Source: Melitaea cinxia
Taxonomy: Eukaryota; Arthropoda; Insecta; Lepidoptera; Nymphalidae
Assembly (NCBI RefSeq): GCF_905220565.1
Contig: NC_059406.1
Coordinates: 9,682,001 to 9,746,000, forward strand
Length of the DNA stretch: 64,000 bases
Direction: 5' to 3'
A model generated the notes under the pieces. That model saw only the letters and a list, made by a program, of their open reading frames with translations, made no database searches and had not been told where the DNA came from. This document shows positions 24,061 through 34,557 of this stretch, piece after piece. The translations under genes and the position numbers were made by a program. Within the stretch, counting starts at the first letter, position 1, and each line of letters opens with the position of its first letter.

Positions 24061-24160
24061 TACCTGGGTGACCGAGCTCAGCTCGGTATTTTTAGTAAAT
24101 CGTGAAGGATTAGTAGTAGAAGAGAGAGTTAAAATGATTCGCTGCCGGTTTGGATGAAGT
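24061..24160 (+). mobile_element. Repeat fragment with palindrome (possible SINE/MITE end)
   Basis: 'tacctgggtg' precedes the perfect palindromic ACCGAGCTCAGCTCGGT (24071-24087), then 'atttttagtaaatcgtgaag' and 'agttaaaatgattcg'. I recall similar sequence recurring in lepidopteran genomes, but cannot name the family. Confidence 0.4.
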
Positions 24161-24166
24161 CTTTTT

Positions 24167-24215
24167 TAACCGACTTCAAAAAAAGGAGGAGGTTACTCAA
24201 TTCGGCTGAAGGAAA
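24167..24215 (+). mobile_element. MITE 5'-end remnant
   Basis: AACCGACTTCAAAAAAAGG, then 'aggaggttactcaattcgg', the 5' end of the family. The rest is absent. Confidence 0.5.
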
Positions 24216-24320
24216 CTCAATATCTATGTATCGCACTTTCGGTGCAACAAAATCACAATTCAGGACACTTTTTTTGTTATGTCTTTTATTAGGACTTTTT
24301 GATAATTTAATGATAATGAT

Positions 24321-24384
24321 TGCTATAGTTTAAAAATCTTATGATTTTTAAACTATAGCAAATTTTTGATTTTTAACTATAGCA
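24321..24384. repeat. Perfect 18-bp inverted repeat plus a third copy of the arm
   Basis: TGCTATAGTTTAAAAATC (24321-24338), loop TTAT, then its exact reverse complement (24343-24360). Eight bases later 24368-24384 repeats the right arm with one A missing. The structure can fold either of two ways. Confidence 0.8.
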
Positions 24385-24570
24385 AAGAAAGTAAACTATT
24401 AATTTTATAAAGATTTCAAACCTACTATAAATATCCAGAAATGAGGAAGTAAAAGCGAAAAAAAAAAATTAAAAGTTTTATAATATTTTGTATGAATAAA
24501 GTTTTTAACATTAGAACATTAAAAAAAAAAATTAAAAGTTCTCTTCTGTAAAATTAAGAAATGAGCACAT

Positions 24571-25272
24571 ACATAGTATAAAACAAAGTCGCTTTCTCTG
24601 TCCCTATGTCCCTATGTATGCTTAAATCTTTTTTCGGATTTTGATGCGCTTTTTTTTTTTAGATAGAGTGATTGAAGAGGAAGGTTTATATGTATAATAA
24701 CATCCATTAAATAGTGGAAAAAACTGTTATTTTTGAGATTTCTAATGTGATGTCATAAATAATTACATTTTTTTCGCTTACATTGCAAACGCAGCCTGAA
24801 CCCTACGAGATTTATCAAAATAATGTTCTAAGTATTATACACATTGAAAAATTCTACAGAAAACTCTGCTATGGTATATGTCTATCTCTTATGGATATCC
24901 CACAATAACATTTTTATGTCATTTACTTTTTACAACAAATAATGGCTAATTTTCAAAGCGATTTTAACCAATACAGCATTAATCCTTATCTAATTAAATA
25001 CCTTTAATACATTGTTGATTTAATATAGATCTATATGGCCCTTTACAGCATATGATTTAAATGAATATTTTTGAAGATATTATAGATTTAAAAATTGCGA
25101 TACGTAGCGTTTGCGACAGTTCCGGCCGGCTTTTACTCTAAAGTTAACGCGTGCGGGCCACGGGCAGTAATGAATAAATCAAAACTACTGGATCTATTTT
25201 AATCATTTTTCAGTGAATGACATAAGCTATAATTTTATTTTATACCCGTGCGAAGCCGGAGCGGGTCGCTAG
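24571..25272 (+). mobile_element. Non-autonomous Helitron-like element
   Basis: Ends in a GC-rich hairpin ('cccgtgcgaagccggagcggg') followed by CTAG (25269-25272) and T, the Helitron 3' signature. The 5' part 'tataaaacaaagtcgctttc' is a common lepidopteran Helitron beginning, but the terminal TC is not preserved, so the start is approximate. The interior has 'gtgattgaagaggaaggttt' and a relatively GC-rich block near 25100-25165. No Rep/Hel coding remains. Confidence 0.65.
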
Positions 25273-25286
25273 TATATATATATTTT

Positions 25287-25687
25287 AATGTATATTCGGG
25301 GATAACTTCGTCGTTTATGAACAGAGATTTTAATAATTCTTTTTTTGGTGGAAAGGAGATATCCCTGGTGTGGTAGCATGATAAGGAAAGCAGGATCTGA
25401 TGATGGAATCCTAGAGAAATCGAGGGAAACTCTCGAAAATCTGCGTAACTTTACATTAACTACATAATACTTAACATACTACTGGGTGTACTGATTTTGA
25501 TGATTTTTAACATAATCGAAAGCCGATGTTTATCATGTGGTCATATTTCATCGAGATCTGATTACAACTTTTGGAGTAGTCTTTGATAATGCGTATTTCT
25601 TGATTATTTTTTCATATACCTACGTTGTATTACTTGTCGATATAATTGAAGTCGGTTTTTTTTTCGTTTGCCTGCAAACACAATTAT
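25287..25687 (+). mobile_element. MITE-like element, 'AACCGACTTC' family, copy d
   Basis: Has 'gataacttcgtcg', 'ggaaaggagatatccc' and the terminus 'attgaagtcggtttttt' with 'cgtttgcctgcaaacacaatt'. The AACCGACTTC 5' end is missing, perhaps because it abuts the preceding Helitron end. Confidence 0.65.
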
Positions 25688-25762
25688 AAATAATTAATTA
25701 ACGCAAAATAAAAATAAAAAATAACGATAAATTTAAAATTGATACAAAATACACAATTACAA

Positions 25763-26105
25763 CGCTTCAGCCTGTAATATCCCACTACTGGGCATAGGCC
25801 TTTTTCCCCATGTAGGAAAAAGATCAGACCTTAATCCACCACGCTGCTCCAATGCGGGTTGGCGGATATATTCCCTACTAAGCGAGTAACGATCTATATC
25901 AGGTGTACATGATAACAACCGGGGCCGACGGCTTAACGTGCTCTCCGAGGCACTGTGGGGAGACCCACAAGGAATGCACAAACACCCAGACCACGGCAAA
26001 CACCTGTATGGCCAATACAAATGTTTGTCACGTGCGGGGACGAACCCGCAACCACCAGCGCAACAGGTACATCCATGGCGTAACCGTTGCGCCAACGCGT
26101 GTCAC
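25763..26105 (-). mobile_element. tRNA-derived SINE (Metulj-like) with perfect 12-bp target duplication
   Basis: ACACAATTACAA is present at 25751-25762 and 26106-26117, exactly framing a full-length antisense SINE. It has all blocks of the family: tRNA-like head (minus strand, from 26105), B-box damaged by one deletion (GGTTCG-TCC), 'acaaatgtttgtcacgtg' region, 'gcgggttggcggatatattc', and the tail 'tgggatattacaggctgaag'. It is full length compared with 28831-29154. The open frames across it are not genes. Confidence 0.85.
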
Positions 26106-26117
26106 ACACAATTACAA

Positions 26118-26392
26118 GATTGAGAGTAATTGCTTCTCAAAACTGATAGGCGCTCCAACAAATCGTGTTTTTTTTTTAAATCATATTTAAATACAAATTA
26201 CATATTTATAAAATGTGAATAATATTTTTTTTACCAACAACAATAAAAAATATAAATAAATATAAAAAATAATAATGATAAAATATGAATAATATTTTTC
26301 GATTTTACCGACATAATAATAAAAAATAAGAACTGCCTATTTAAATAAAAAATAAAGAGTGCAATTAAAAAAAAAAGAAAAAATATTTTTCA
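26118..26392. other. A-rich low-complexity spacer
   Basis: Repeated 'aataaaaaata' type sequence, including 'tatgaataatatttttcgat'. Nothing else recognised. Confidence 0.4.
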
Positions 26393-26466
26393 GGTACATG
26401 GGGATTTGAACCATGATCTTCTCGGTTGATCCCGACCGGCCGATTTCCCACCGAGCTATTGCAACT
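26393..26466 (-). mobile_element. tRNA-like pol III unit (SINE head or tRNA relic)
   Basis: Minus strand: A-box TAGCTCGGTGGG and B-box GGTTCAAATCC about 40 bp apart, ending 'ccatgtacctg'. The boxes are intact. The 5' and 3' acceptor halves do not form a convincing 7-bp stem and A-rich sequence follows, so a SINE head is more likely than a working tRNA gene. Confidence 0.5.
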
Positions 26467-26694
26467 AAATTGACGGATGCAAAATTTACCTTCGTAATCT
26501 AACGATATTTTTTTCACTCCCTAAAAACAGGGATAAAACGACATTTTCTAAAAATGAATCCTAGCTAGGTGGATTTATCTTCCCCGAAACCTCCTGTATA
26601 CTAAATTTTATGAAAATCGTTGGAGCCGTTTCCGAGATTCAGATTATATATATACATATATATATACAAGAATTGCTCGTTTAATAGTATAAGA
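26467..26694 (-). mobile_element. Helitron-like element, 5' part
   Basis: On the minus strand it begins TCTTATACTATTAAACGAGC at 26694, directly after an A (T on + at 26695), as at Helitron 5' ends. It then has 'aattcttgtatatatatat', 'gaatctcggaaacggctcc' and 'aaatttagtatacaggagg', a block I recall as common in lepidopteran Helitrons. No 3' CTAG end found; it abuts the tRNA-like unit. Confidence 0.5.
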
Positions 26695-26920
26695 TAAGAT
26701 AAATGAGTATAGAAAATACAGGGGCGCTAGGCGAGTCGTGTAGACGAGTGATACTGGTGGTACTATTGACAAACAGCATTTGATATTTGTTATTATCTAC
26801 CCTGTACTATATATGTATATCTGTTAATTTTAATGGTTTTTATCCTTTTAGCGAATGAGCTATTTAACGAACGAAGTATTGATAAAATCTTCGATATATT
26901 AACAGAACTTAATATTTTGT
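26695..26920. other. Spacer between Helitron-like pieces
   Basis: A short GC-richer patch 'gggcgctaggcgagtcgtg' (26723-26741) stands out. No gene. Confidence 0.35.
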
Positions 26921-27314
26921 TATATGTACCGTGTATACATCCATATGCATTTAGTAAAAAGCGGTTATTTTTATATTACAAACAAACACTCCAATTTTAT
27001 TTATTTCTATGGACTATCTGTGCCCGCGACGTCATCCACGTGAAATTGAACAAAATAGATATTGTTCAATTCGTAGTAACAAAATAAAAACAAAAAGTCT
27101 GAAATAATCATCAGCTATCTGCCAGTGATAGTCCCGTCAACATTGGTCCAGCCATTTCAGAGATTAGCCAGAACACACAGACAAACAGACAGACAAAAAT
27201 TACAAAAATTCTTACTTTGGTATATGTACCGTGTATATATTCATATGAATATAGTAAAAAAACGGTTATTTTAATATTACAAACAGACATTCCAATTTTA
27301 TTTAATTGTATAGA
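26921..27314 (-). mobile_element. Helitron-like 5' end, duplicated at a 300-bp spacing
   Basis: The ~89-bp segment from 'tatatgtaccgtgtata' to 'ccaattttatt' occurs at 26921-27009 and 27221-27309, exactly 300 bp apart. The right copy ends at 27314 with TCTATACAATTAAAT on the minus strand, a Helitron-type 5' end; the left copy ends TCCATAG. Between them is 'attggtccagccatttcag' and a 'cagacaaacagacagac' microsatellite-like run. Confidence 0.5.
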
Positions 27315-28149
27315 TGCATAGATTAGTAGCGATTGTTTATATTTGACATACCTTAAATTTTTGTGTTATTTTAGGTTGCAGGTTAACCGTAAAGTATTTA
27401 TCTAAGATCTTTAAAAGATTGTTGATGCTGTGATCTCAAGGGCACCGATTTATCCCCTTCGTGTTTTCTCCATTCAACGTGACGTTGACGAAATCATCTG
27501 TGCTACTTTACAATGGTTGAAAGCCAAAAAAATTAAATACACTGCATTATAGCACACAAAAATTGTTATCAGGTATTTATAAACGGTTTACACTCAAAGC
27601 CACTCAAAATTTATAACGCTTTACACTGGATGGCCCTCTGTAGGATTTTTTCCGAAAAGACACGCAATACGCCCGTATGGAACCTTAACCAATATCAAAA
27701 ACCTTGACTGACCTATCCATGTATATTTTATTTGACTTAATTTGATTCCTATTTTACGTTTGCTTTAAATAAATGAAAAATATTTCCGAATTCCAACACG
27801 TAACACGTACCTAATGCATATACCATATTACATTTTAACATTAATGAGAACCACTAGACGTATTTTAGCGAAATATGTATTTTTGTGTATAAAATAATTT
27901 TACTTTTGCCAGTCGTTGACGGTTAGGTTTTTGGCCACATTCGCCTAGCTCTCCAGATGTTACACTGGTGGAAAAATGTCATTTAGCTTTATATTTTTAT
28001 CTTTGTGAACGGTTTTTCTATCTATTTTTGAAACTTTTTAATAAAATGAAAAGCTACGAAAAAAATTTAAACAAAACAAATCTGTTATAGTCAATAAGAA
28101 AAGGTATACATAATAAAACAGACAGTTATATTGAACTACACTTATTACA
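27315..28149. other. AT-rich stretch with no recognisable gene
   Basis: Nothing recognised. Confidence 0.4.
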
Positions 28150-28507
28150 CATTATCACTTGAGCCTATCACAGTCTACTGCTGGATAAAGGCCTCCACTA
28201 GTTCGCGCCAAATATGGCGTGAACTCATGTGTTTTGCCCATACTCACCACGCTAGGCAGGCTGGTGCCCACGCCACGCTGGCAGCCCTGTGGTTGGTGAC
28301 CACAGGGCTGGCCTTGTCACACCGATGACGCTGCTGCCCGTCTTCGGCCTGTATATTTGGAAGCCAGCAGTTGCATGCTTATTCGGTCATCGGTCAGCTT
28401 TAACAGTTCCAAATTGGTAGTAAATCGTGTTATCTCTTAGTCGCCTCTTACGACACCCACGGAAAGAGAAGGGGTGGCTGTTTTCTTTAATGCCGTAGCC
28501 ACACAGC
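28150..28507 (-). mobile_element. RTE-tailed SINE, near full length
   Basis: Antisense. On + it starts with the 3' end ('gagcctatcacagtctactg', 'aaaggcctccactagttcgc'), followed by the block with 'gtcttcggcctgtatatttg', the 'ttagtcgcctcttacgaca' block and the 5' end 'aatgccgtagccacacagc'. About 25 bp in the middle is duplicated in inverted form ('ccctgtggttggtgaccacaggg', 28288-28310), making a local hairpin. Confidence 0.75.
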
Positions 28508-28830
28508 AGATTAGTATAGTATAAGACGTATTAAATCACACCGACAAATATTATATACATAAAGCAACAAATCTTATATATTAAACATAAAAAAAAACAT
28601 ACATGAATATAAATCTACATAATTAAGACTTCAATAATAAAAATCCAGTAAAATCCGACATTTCTATAAAGTAAATCTTTATAAAGCAAATCGGGGCTCA
28701 TGAGCCAGCTGGCCCGTATTGTCTCGCAGGCGAAAATTTGCGAATAGAAATAATAAAATGGACACGCTCGGCATTGGCTTCGTGCCCACCACATAGTTCA
28801 TGTTATAATTATTTTAATACATCTGCTTAC
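28508..28830. other. Spacer with a short GC-richer patch
   Basis: 28690-28740 ('ctcatgagccagctggccc') is less AT-rich, but no frame or family was recognised. Confidence 0.35.
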
Positions 28831-29154
28831 AGTTACAGCCATGGATTGTATCTGTTGCGCTGGCGGTTGCGGGTTCGATCCCCGCACATGACAAACATTT
28901 GTATTGGCCATACAGGTGTTTGCCGTGGTCTGGGTGTTTGTGCAGTCCTAGTGGGTCTCCCCGCCGTGACTCGGAGAGCACGTTAAGCCGTCGGTCCCGG
29001 TTGTTATCATGTGCACCTGATAGCGATCGTTACTCATAGTAGGGAATATATCCGCCAACCCGCATTGGAGCAGCGTGGTGGATTAAACTCTGATCCTTCT
29101 CCTACGTGGGGAAAGAGGCCTATGCCCAGTAGTGGGATATTACAGGCGGAGGCG
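28831..29154 (+). mobile_element. tRNA-derived SINE (Metulj-like), best-preserved copy
   Basis: Sense copy with an intact pol III B-box (GGTTCGATCCC, 28872-28882) in a tRNA-like TΨC arm ('tgcgggttcgatccccgca'), the 'acatttgtattggccatac' block, 'cccggttgttatcatgtg', 'agcagcgtggtggatta' and the tail 'agtagtgggatattacagg'. It is complete compared with the other three clear copies and can serve as the reference. No target duplication was found. Confidence 0.8.
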
Positions 29155-29705
29155 TATTCAATTCTATTGCCCTGATTATATGATGGTACGTATTACGTTT
29201 TAAAAAGCGCCTATAGATGTATAAACTTCGTAATGTTGTCTAGTACCTTGTTGTGGGGTGCTAAGTCTCCTGCCTATAGTCACTTATTAAACCTGCAATA
29301 CTACAATATATGAAAGCGTGGATTTATCTAAGTCAAAATTTAATACGGGTAGAGCTGTGGGAGAAGATCAGTCTCTACTTTATAGATAACTGTGGTATCT
29401 GTAGAATTTTTCATTGTTCCAGTTGACAAAGGACAGGTAAAAGGTTATTAAAATGTTTCACAAAAATTGGACGAGTATACGTACAATACGTGTTGTTGTT
29501 AAGTGTTTGTTAAATGTTGAAAAGATAAAAAACTATTTTAGGTTTCGTTAACATAATTATATTATCTAATAATAAATAAGTAATGGAATTTTAGTTTTTT
29601 TTTACTATTCGACGAGAATCGTTCAAAAGTTTGAGTTGAAATACAAAGTATTGTTAACATTCTAGCTTTAATCCACAAAACTGCAAAATTTTATTGAACT
29701 TACTA
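29155..29705. other. AT-rich spacer
   Basis: Nothing recognised. Confidence 0.4.
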
Positions 29706-30830
29706 GTAGAGATGTGGAAGATCGGCCTTCGCCGATCTGATAACTCGATGAGAAATACTTTTTATCAAATATAGTTTATAAACAAATATACCTATCATAA
29801 CTTGCCTATCAAAAAGTGTTCATAGTTATAAATAAATTAAATTATAATTATTAATAATTTTAATAATTTTAATCAATTTTCTTTCATCACCTTCACTTTT
29901 GTGATGACCGAATGAGTTTTTAAGACACATAATATGCCTAGGTAGGCTTCGCAGGATCGTAGTTCACTATTGGACATAGGCCTCCACAAGTTCGAGCCAG
30001 AAATGGCGTGAACTCATGTGTTTCGCCCATAGTCACCACGCTGGGCAGGCGGGTTGGTCACCGCAGGGCTGACTATGTCGCACCGAAGACGCTGCTGCTC
30101 GTCTTCGGCCTGTGTATTTCAAAGCTGGATGGTTAAGAGGCAGTTAGATAGCTGGATGGCAAAGTTGGATGGTTATCCCGCCATCGATCGACTTTTTAAG
30201 TTCCAAAGTGGTAGTGGAACTGTGTTATCCCTTAGTCGCCTCTTACGACACCCATGGGAAGAGAGGGGTAGGCTATATATTCTTTAATGCCGTACACACA
30301 GCATAATAATCATCTAGGTAGGCTTGATAAGTCAATATAGATACATACATCGATACATATATAGTAAGATATTTTAATTACAAAACCAAACATATAGGCT
30401 TGCCTGCAAAAAAATCGAACATAAAATATCATTGCCAAGCTATAAAGTTTTAGAATTTTAGCTATTTGATAGGTTCGAGAGAAAAAGTAGAACGTTCGAG
30501 GTCCGATGAATGTATCCGAGTGCGCCTGGTCATGTATGTACTTGTGAGTGACAGCATTTACTTACACTTAATAGTAATTTTGAACTCTTAATTTATTATA
30601 AGTCTAATTTCGATTACAATATTTATATTATTTTACACTATATATACTTACAGGTATGAAATAATAAAAACTAAATATTTTCTTAAATTAAAAATAGCTA
30701 TAAATACTTTTCGATAGGCAAGTTATGATTGGCGTATTTGTTTATAAGCTATATATTTGATAAAAATGTGTCTCGTCGAGTTATCAGATCTGCGTTGGTC
30801 GATCTCCCACCGACTCTTAGACCATACTCC
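29706..30830. mobile_element. Non-autonomous DNA element with ~130-bp terminal inverted repeats
   Basis: The left arm (about 29706-29837) and right arm (about 30696-30824) are inverted copies of each other. Shared runs include GATCTGATAACTCGA (or its complement), TTATAAACAAATA and ATCATAACTTGCCTATC, with ~80-85% identity by eye. The outer ends read GAG...GTGG.AGATCG, next to TA on both sides or nearly so, as for a Tc1/mariner-like element, but this is uncertain. The interior has no ORF. Removing the nested SINE and one target copy leaves an element of ~750 bp. The left arm also contains a small AGATCGG/CCGATCT hairpin. Confidence 0.7.
29950..30313 (-). mobile_element. RTE-tailed SINE nested in the long-TIR element, perfect 12-bp target duplication
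   Basis: CTAGGTAGGCTT occurs at 29938-29949 and 30314-30325. Between them is an antisense RTE-tailed SINE with the usual order ('ttggacataggcctccac', 'ttcggcctgtgtatttc', 'ttagtcgcctcttacgac', 'aatgccgtacacacagc'). It has an internal triplication of a 'gctggatgg'-like motif at about 30123-30175. It dates after the host element. Confidence 0.85.
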
Positions 30831-31060
30831 TGTTATGTGACTTTCGGAAACAAAAAAAAAAAAAAAAATTAATGCGATATAAAATTAGTAATTATAAATA
30901 AAATGAAATAATATAAGAACTGGTAGGTCAATTAAAATGATTTTTTTTTTATGTCAGATTGGATAACTTCTAATAATTCTTCGAAAATTACGGATGTTTG
31001 ATAATGAATCAATGAACCTTATGTATATAATAGATCAGGGAAAAAGCTTTTCGTATTTTT

Positions 31061-31335
31061 AACCGACTTTAAAAAAGGAGGAAGTTACTCAATTCGATTG
31101 TATTTTTTAATGTATGTTCGAGGATAACTTCGTCGTGTAAGAACAAATTTTTCAAATTTTTTTTTTTTTATTGGAAAGAAGATATCCCAAGGGATGCTAG
31201 ATAAATCGAAAGGAACCCTCGAAAATTGTAATAACGACTAGTGCGTTTGTTAATTTTTTTCGTCAACTTATGTTGTATTACTTGTCTATGTCATTCAAGT
31301 CAGTTTTTTTTTCGTTTGCGAGCAAACACAGTTAT
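31061..31335 (+). mobile_element. MITE-like element, 'AACCGACTTC' family, copy e (both ends)
   Basis: 5' AACCGACTTTAAAAAAGGAG, 'aggataacttcgtcgtg', 3' 'attcaagtcagtttttt' and the palindromic terminus 'cgtttgcgagcaaacac'. 275 bp, single-unit (no internal repeat). Confidence 0.7.
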
Positions 31336-31837
31336 CTGGTAAAAAGTTACAATCTTTTTGGTATATGATATTAAAATAGGTGAAATAACGAAGAAATCTA
31401 TTTTGAAAATAAAGTTTCACTTTAAAAAGGGAGAAATGCCGCGAAATAAATTTGTGACGTTGATGAACCTAAGTGTCATTAAGGATAGCACAAAATCGGT
31501 TTAAGAGTTTTCAGTCAGGAATTTTTGATGTCAAAGACGCAGTTTAATAGTTAATGTACGAATTCGGTCACTACCTATGAGATGGCGGCAAGTTATCGAA
31601 CAAAATGACACATCTTGACTTGACCTTTGAGTAGCCCGTTGGCACAGTTTGCAGTTACCTTCTTCCTACTCCGAGAGTTCTGGGCCTCGAGTCTGGGTGT
31701 AACATATATATTTATTTATATTGTGTACGTATGTTTATCGAAAAAAAATGTAGCTATACCAATCGGCTGTTACCCATAACACAAGCATGAAGTTGCTTAC
31801 TTAAGGAACAGACGACCGTGTGTGTATGTCTTAGATA
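31336..31837. other. Spacer
   Basis: No gene or repeat recognised. Confidence 0.35.
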
Positions 31838-32013
31838 TTAATTAAATGAATGTTGCTAAGCGCATGACTCGATAATGGCTCGACCGATTCGGCTATATTT
31901 TTTTTGTATGTCCCTTAATGCCTACTTCTACTAAGGCTTTCATACAAAAAAAAAAAAAATAATAATCTTTTACTATAAACTTTTGACAGAACGAAGTCTG
32001 TTCGGGAAGCTAG
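31838..32013 (+). mobile_element. Helitron-like 3' end
   Basis: Ends 'acagaacgaagtctgttcgg' (stem ACAGAAC/GTTC-type hairpin) and then CTAG (32010-32013). 'ctcgaccgattcggctata' upstream is a segment I recall from lepidopteran Helitrons. The next base is A rather than T, and the 5' end is not defined. Confidence 0.5.
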
Positions 32014-32570
32014 AATTATAATAAATTTAAAGCTTTTTTCAAAAATCTTACCTTGAATTTCTATACAAAATGCGAACAAACTGTTTCCCTGAACTAATAA
32101 GTACGTAATTAGAAACGAAGTTTTACCATAAAATATGATGATTAAAGATCCCTTTTAATAAGGGAAATATAAAACATAATGAATACTAAAAATGAAGTTT
32201 TATTGAAAGCAACGAATCGTGAAAATCCGGTCCTGTAAAGAATCGAGAGTCCTCGACATTTCGAAGAGGACGGCTTAATGGCAGAAGAGCAGGCTTCTAC
32301 TTGGCCGGCCCACTTCTATCGACGTAATCTAAAGTGATTCGAATATTTACGTCTTTGCTTTGATTATAAAGTGATTCTGGATAGCACTAGACACTCTCAA
32401 GAGTCGTTACTGGCTTTCCGTAATTCAATTATTTGGATGTATAATAATATTTCAATATCGTTGAAGAGAAGATATTTGTAAGCTTGAAATATTTTTTTAA
32501 TAAATTGCAGTTGTAATTTCCTTAAAGAAAATTATACCTTAAAACGTATATATTACATTTCAATACATCA
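32014..32570. other. Spacer
   Basis: A GC-richer patch at 32225-32335 has no recognisable coding frame. Confidence 0.35.
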
Positions 32571-32692
32571 CGACTCAGCATGTAACATGCCACTGCTGGG
32601 CATAACCCCTTTTCTCCATGTAGATTTATGTAAGAGAAGATTGGAGTTTAATCCACCACATTGCTCCAGTGTGAGTTGGCGGATATATTTGT
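32571..32692 (-). mobile_element. Degraded tRNA-derived SINE, 3' part
   Basis: 'tgccactgctgggcataac', 'tttaatccaccacattgctc' and 'gtgagttggcggatatatt' match the 3' half of the SINE at 25763-26105, with many substitutions. The head is absent. Confidence 0.65.
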
Positions 32693-33405
32693 CTATATAT
32701 TTTGAATATATATTTACTAGAAGTGGTCGAAGTGAACTACAATTATATTCTAGAATTTATCTATTTTACTGTTATTTTATTGAGTAATTGTTTAAAAAAT
32801 ATTTTACTCCTGAATACTTAAAATTAGATATTTAAATTGCTGTATTGATAATCAATCATTAATAACATTACTTCAGTCAGATACCTTGCTGGTGAATTAG
32901 CGAACAATTGCAAGCTCTGTTTCCGCCGCGGTTAGCCGCGGACGACGGTCGCCCTATCATAAATAAGTGCCGGCCCTGAGCGGTACCGATTCATCTATCA
33001 CGTGTTATGGGATCGAATCGCTATTTTGGTTCACAATTCCTTTGAATTTGATGCTAAATCACGTAACTTTGTAGCTCTGATTATACACCTGTCGAAGACA
33101 CGTTGACTCTACCGAATTGTTGCGATCATATTTACATATTTCATTTAAATTACTATAAAAAGTTGGATGTTAAATACATATATGAACTTTGAAGAGTCTT
33201 GTGATAAATCTAAGATCACTAGATAGATATTTTTTATTTATTTAAAAACTTACTTTTGCCTGATTTTGAATGCATTTAAAATCTATAACTGTAGTTTCGT
33301 AAAAATGCTTTTTGAAAATATGAATAAGAATATCATGATGACTTCCTAATTCAACTTACGCCATTTAGGATTTAGTTTAAATCCTTAAACAATGCGATAC
33401 TTAAA
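32693..33405. other. Spacer with GC-rich hairpin
   Basis: CCGCGG-TTAG-CCGCGG at 32926-32941 forms a 6-bp all-G/C stem in a local GC-rich patch (32915-32985). No gene recognised. Confidence 0.4.
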
Positions 33406-33846
33406 TCTATACATATAATAAAATGGTAGGAAAGTCAATACTGTATATTGAATATTTTTTTTTAAAGAATACTTGGCGTGTGATCTACAATCGATACCGA
33501 AGCCAAAAATATAGTTTTTAGAATTTTTGTCTGTTTGTCTGTATGTATGTCCGGGATAAACTCAAAAAGTACTGCATGGATTTACTTCAAATTTGGCACG
33601 AATATTATTAATAAGTCGGGTCGACATATAGGCTTCAAATTATCACGCTATCACCTACGGGGAACGAGCAGTGAACCTTTATTTCCTCAACGCATTCTGT
33701 AACAATGTGTAATCTAACGACGCATATTTGAATGTTGTTCTTATTATTTTAATAACCATGCTATAAGCTAGCTTCATACTATAAATAAAGACATTCTGTA
33801 GTATATTTAGTATCAACACCCGTGCGAAGCCGGGGCGGGTCGCTAG
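33406..33846 (+). mobile_element. Non-autonomous Helitron-like element, both ends
   Basis: Begins TCTATACATATAATAAAATG right after an A (33405) and ends ACCCG...CGGGT hairpin, then CTAG (33843-33846) before a T. 441 bp. The interior has 'gtctgtatgtatgtccggg' and 'caaatttggcacgaatatt', familiar Helitron interior motifs. Non-coding. Confidence 0.75.
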
Positions 33847-34112
33847 TGTTCATTAAAACGGTTGCTTAGAATCGTCGTCCACGACTTAATCATTTGTTTA
33901 TTCTTTGCTTTATTTGACATTCAAATTCCACTTACAAGTCTCCCTAACTCAAGAGAATTTTTTTTAATGTTTTTATGTAATTCAAATATTTTTAGGGATT
34001 TTTAGTATAACTATTTTTGATAGAAACATATTTTTTTTATGTCTGTATTGCTGAAAGTCCTGAATAACACATAAGCTATTTTTTATCATGAATTTTCCTT
34101 TTTTAAAATAAA
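33847..34112. other. Spacer
   Basis: Nothing recognised. Confidence 0.35.
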
Positions 34113-34330
34113 TCTAGGTCAGCAAACAAGCTTACGGCTCACCTGATAATAAGCGCTTACCGTAGCTTATAGACGTCTGCAGCACCAGAAGCATCGCAAG
34201 CGCGTTGCCGACCTTATCCTAAATTCTCCTCAGGAGCTCTGATCACCTTAATCATCAGCAGTAAAAACGTATTATTTAGCTGTGATCTTCTGTAAAGTCG
34301 AGGTACTTTGGGCCGCTTCATATTTTGAGC
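34113..34330 (-). mobile_element. LINE/SINE 3'-terminal segment, second copy
   Basis: Antisense match to 19144-19354: 'caccagaagcatcgcaagc', 'agctgtgatcttctgtaaag' and 'tcgaggtactttgggcc' are the reverse complements of its blocks. Confidence 0.65.
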
Positions 34331-34399
34331 AGGAAATTACCTGCTGTGTTGACCTTAGTTAGTTTCTTCATATTTTTTTACTTAAGTAATCGCGATCAT

Positions 34400-34557
34400 G
34401 ATTCAGCCTGTAATATTCCACTTCTGGGTATAGACCTCTTTCTTCTGTCAACCACGCTACTCCACTACATTTTAACGGATAAATTACCAATTATGGGTAC
34501 CAGATGTGTGTGATATCAACCGGAACCGACAGGTCAACGTGCTGTCTGAGGCAAAGT
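34400..34557 (-). mobile_element. Degraded tRNA-derived SINE
   Basis: 'gattcagcctgtaatattcc', 'ggtatagacctctttcttc' and 'tatcaaccggaaccgacag' match the SINE family with deletions. Confidence 0.65.

Noticed and set aside
25903..26190. Open frames of 60-110 codons across SINEs (10816-11028, 25757-26123, 28738-28986, 30054-30287, 53408-53647)
   Set aside because: SINE sequence is relatively GC-rich and gives chance open frames on both strands. No protein family matches.
26393..26466. Functional tRNA gene on the minus strand
   Set aside because: A- and B-boxes are intact but no acceptor stem pairs. More likely a SINE head or relic. Same judgement for 11130-11215 and 55323-55385.
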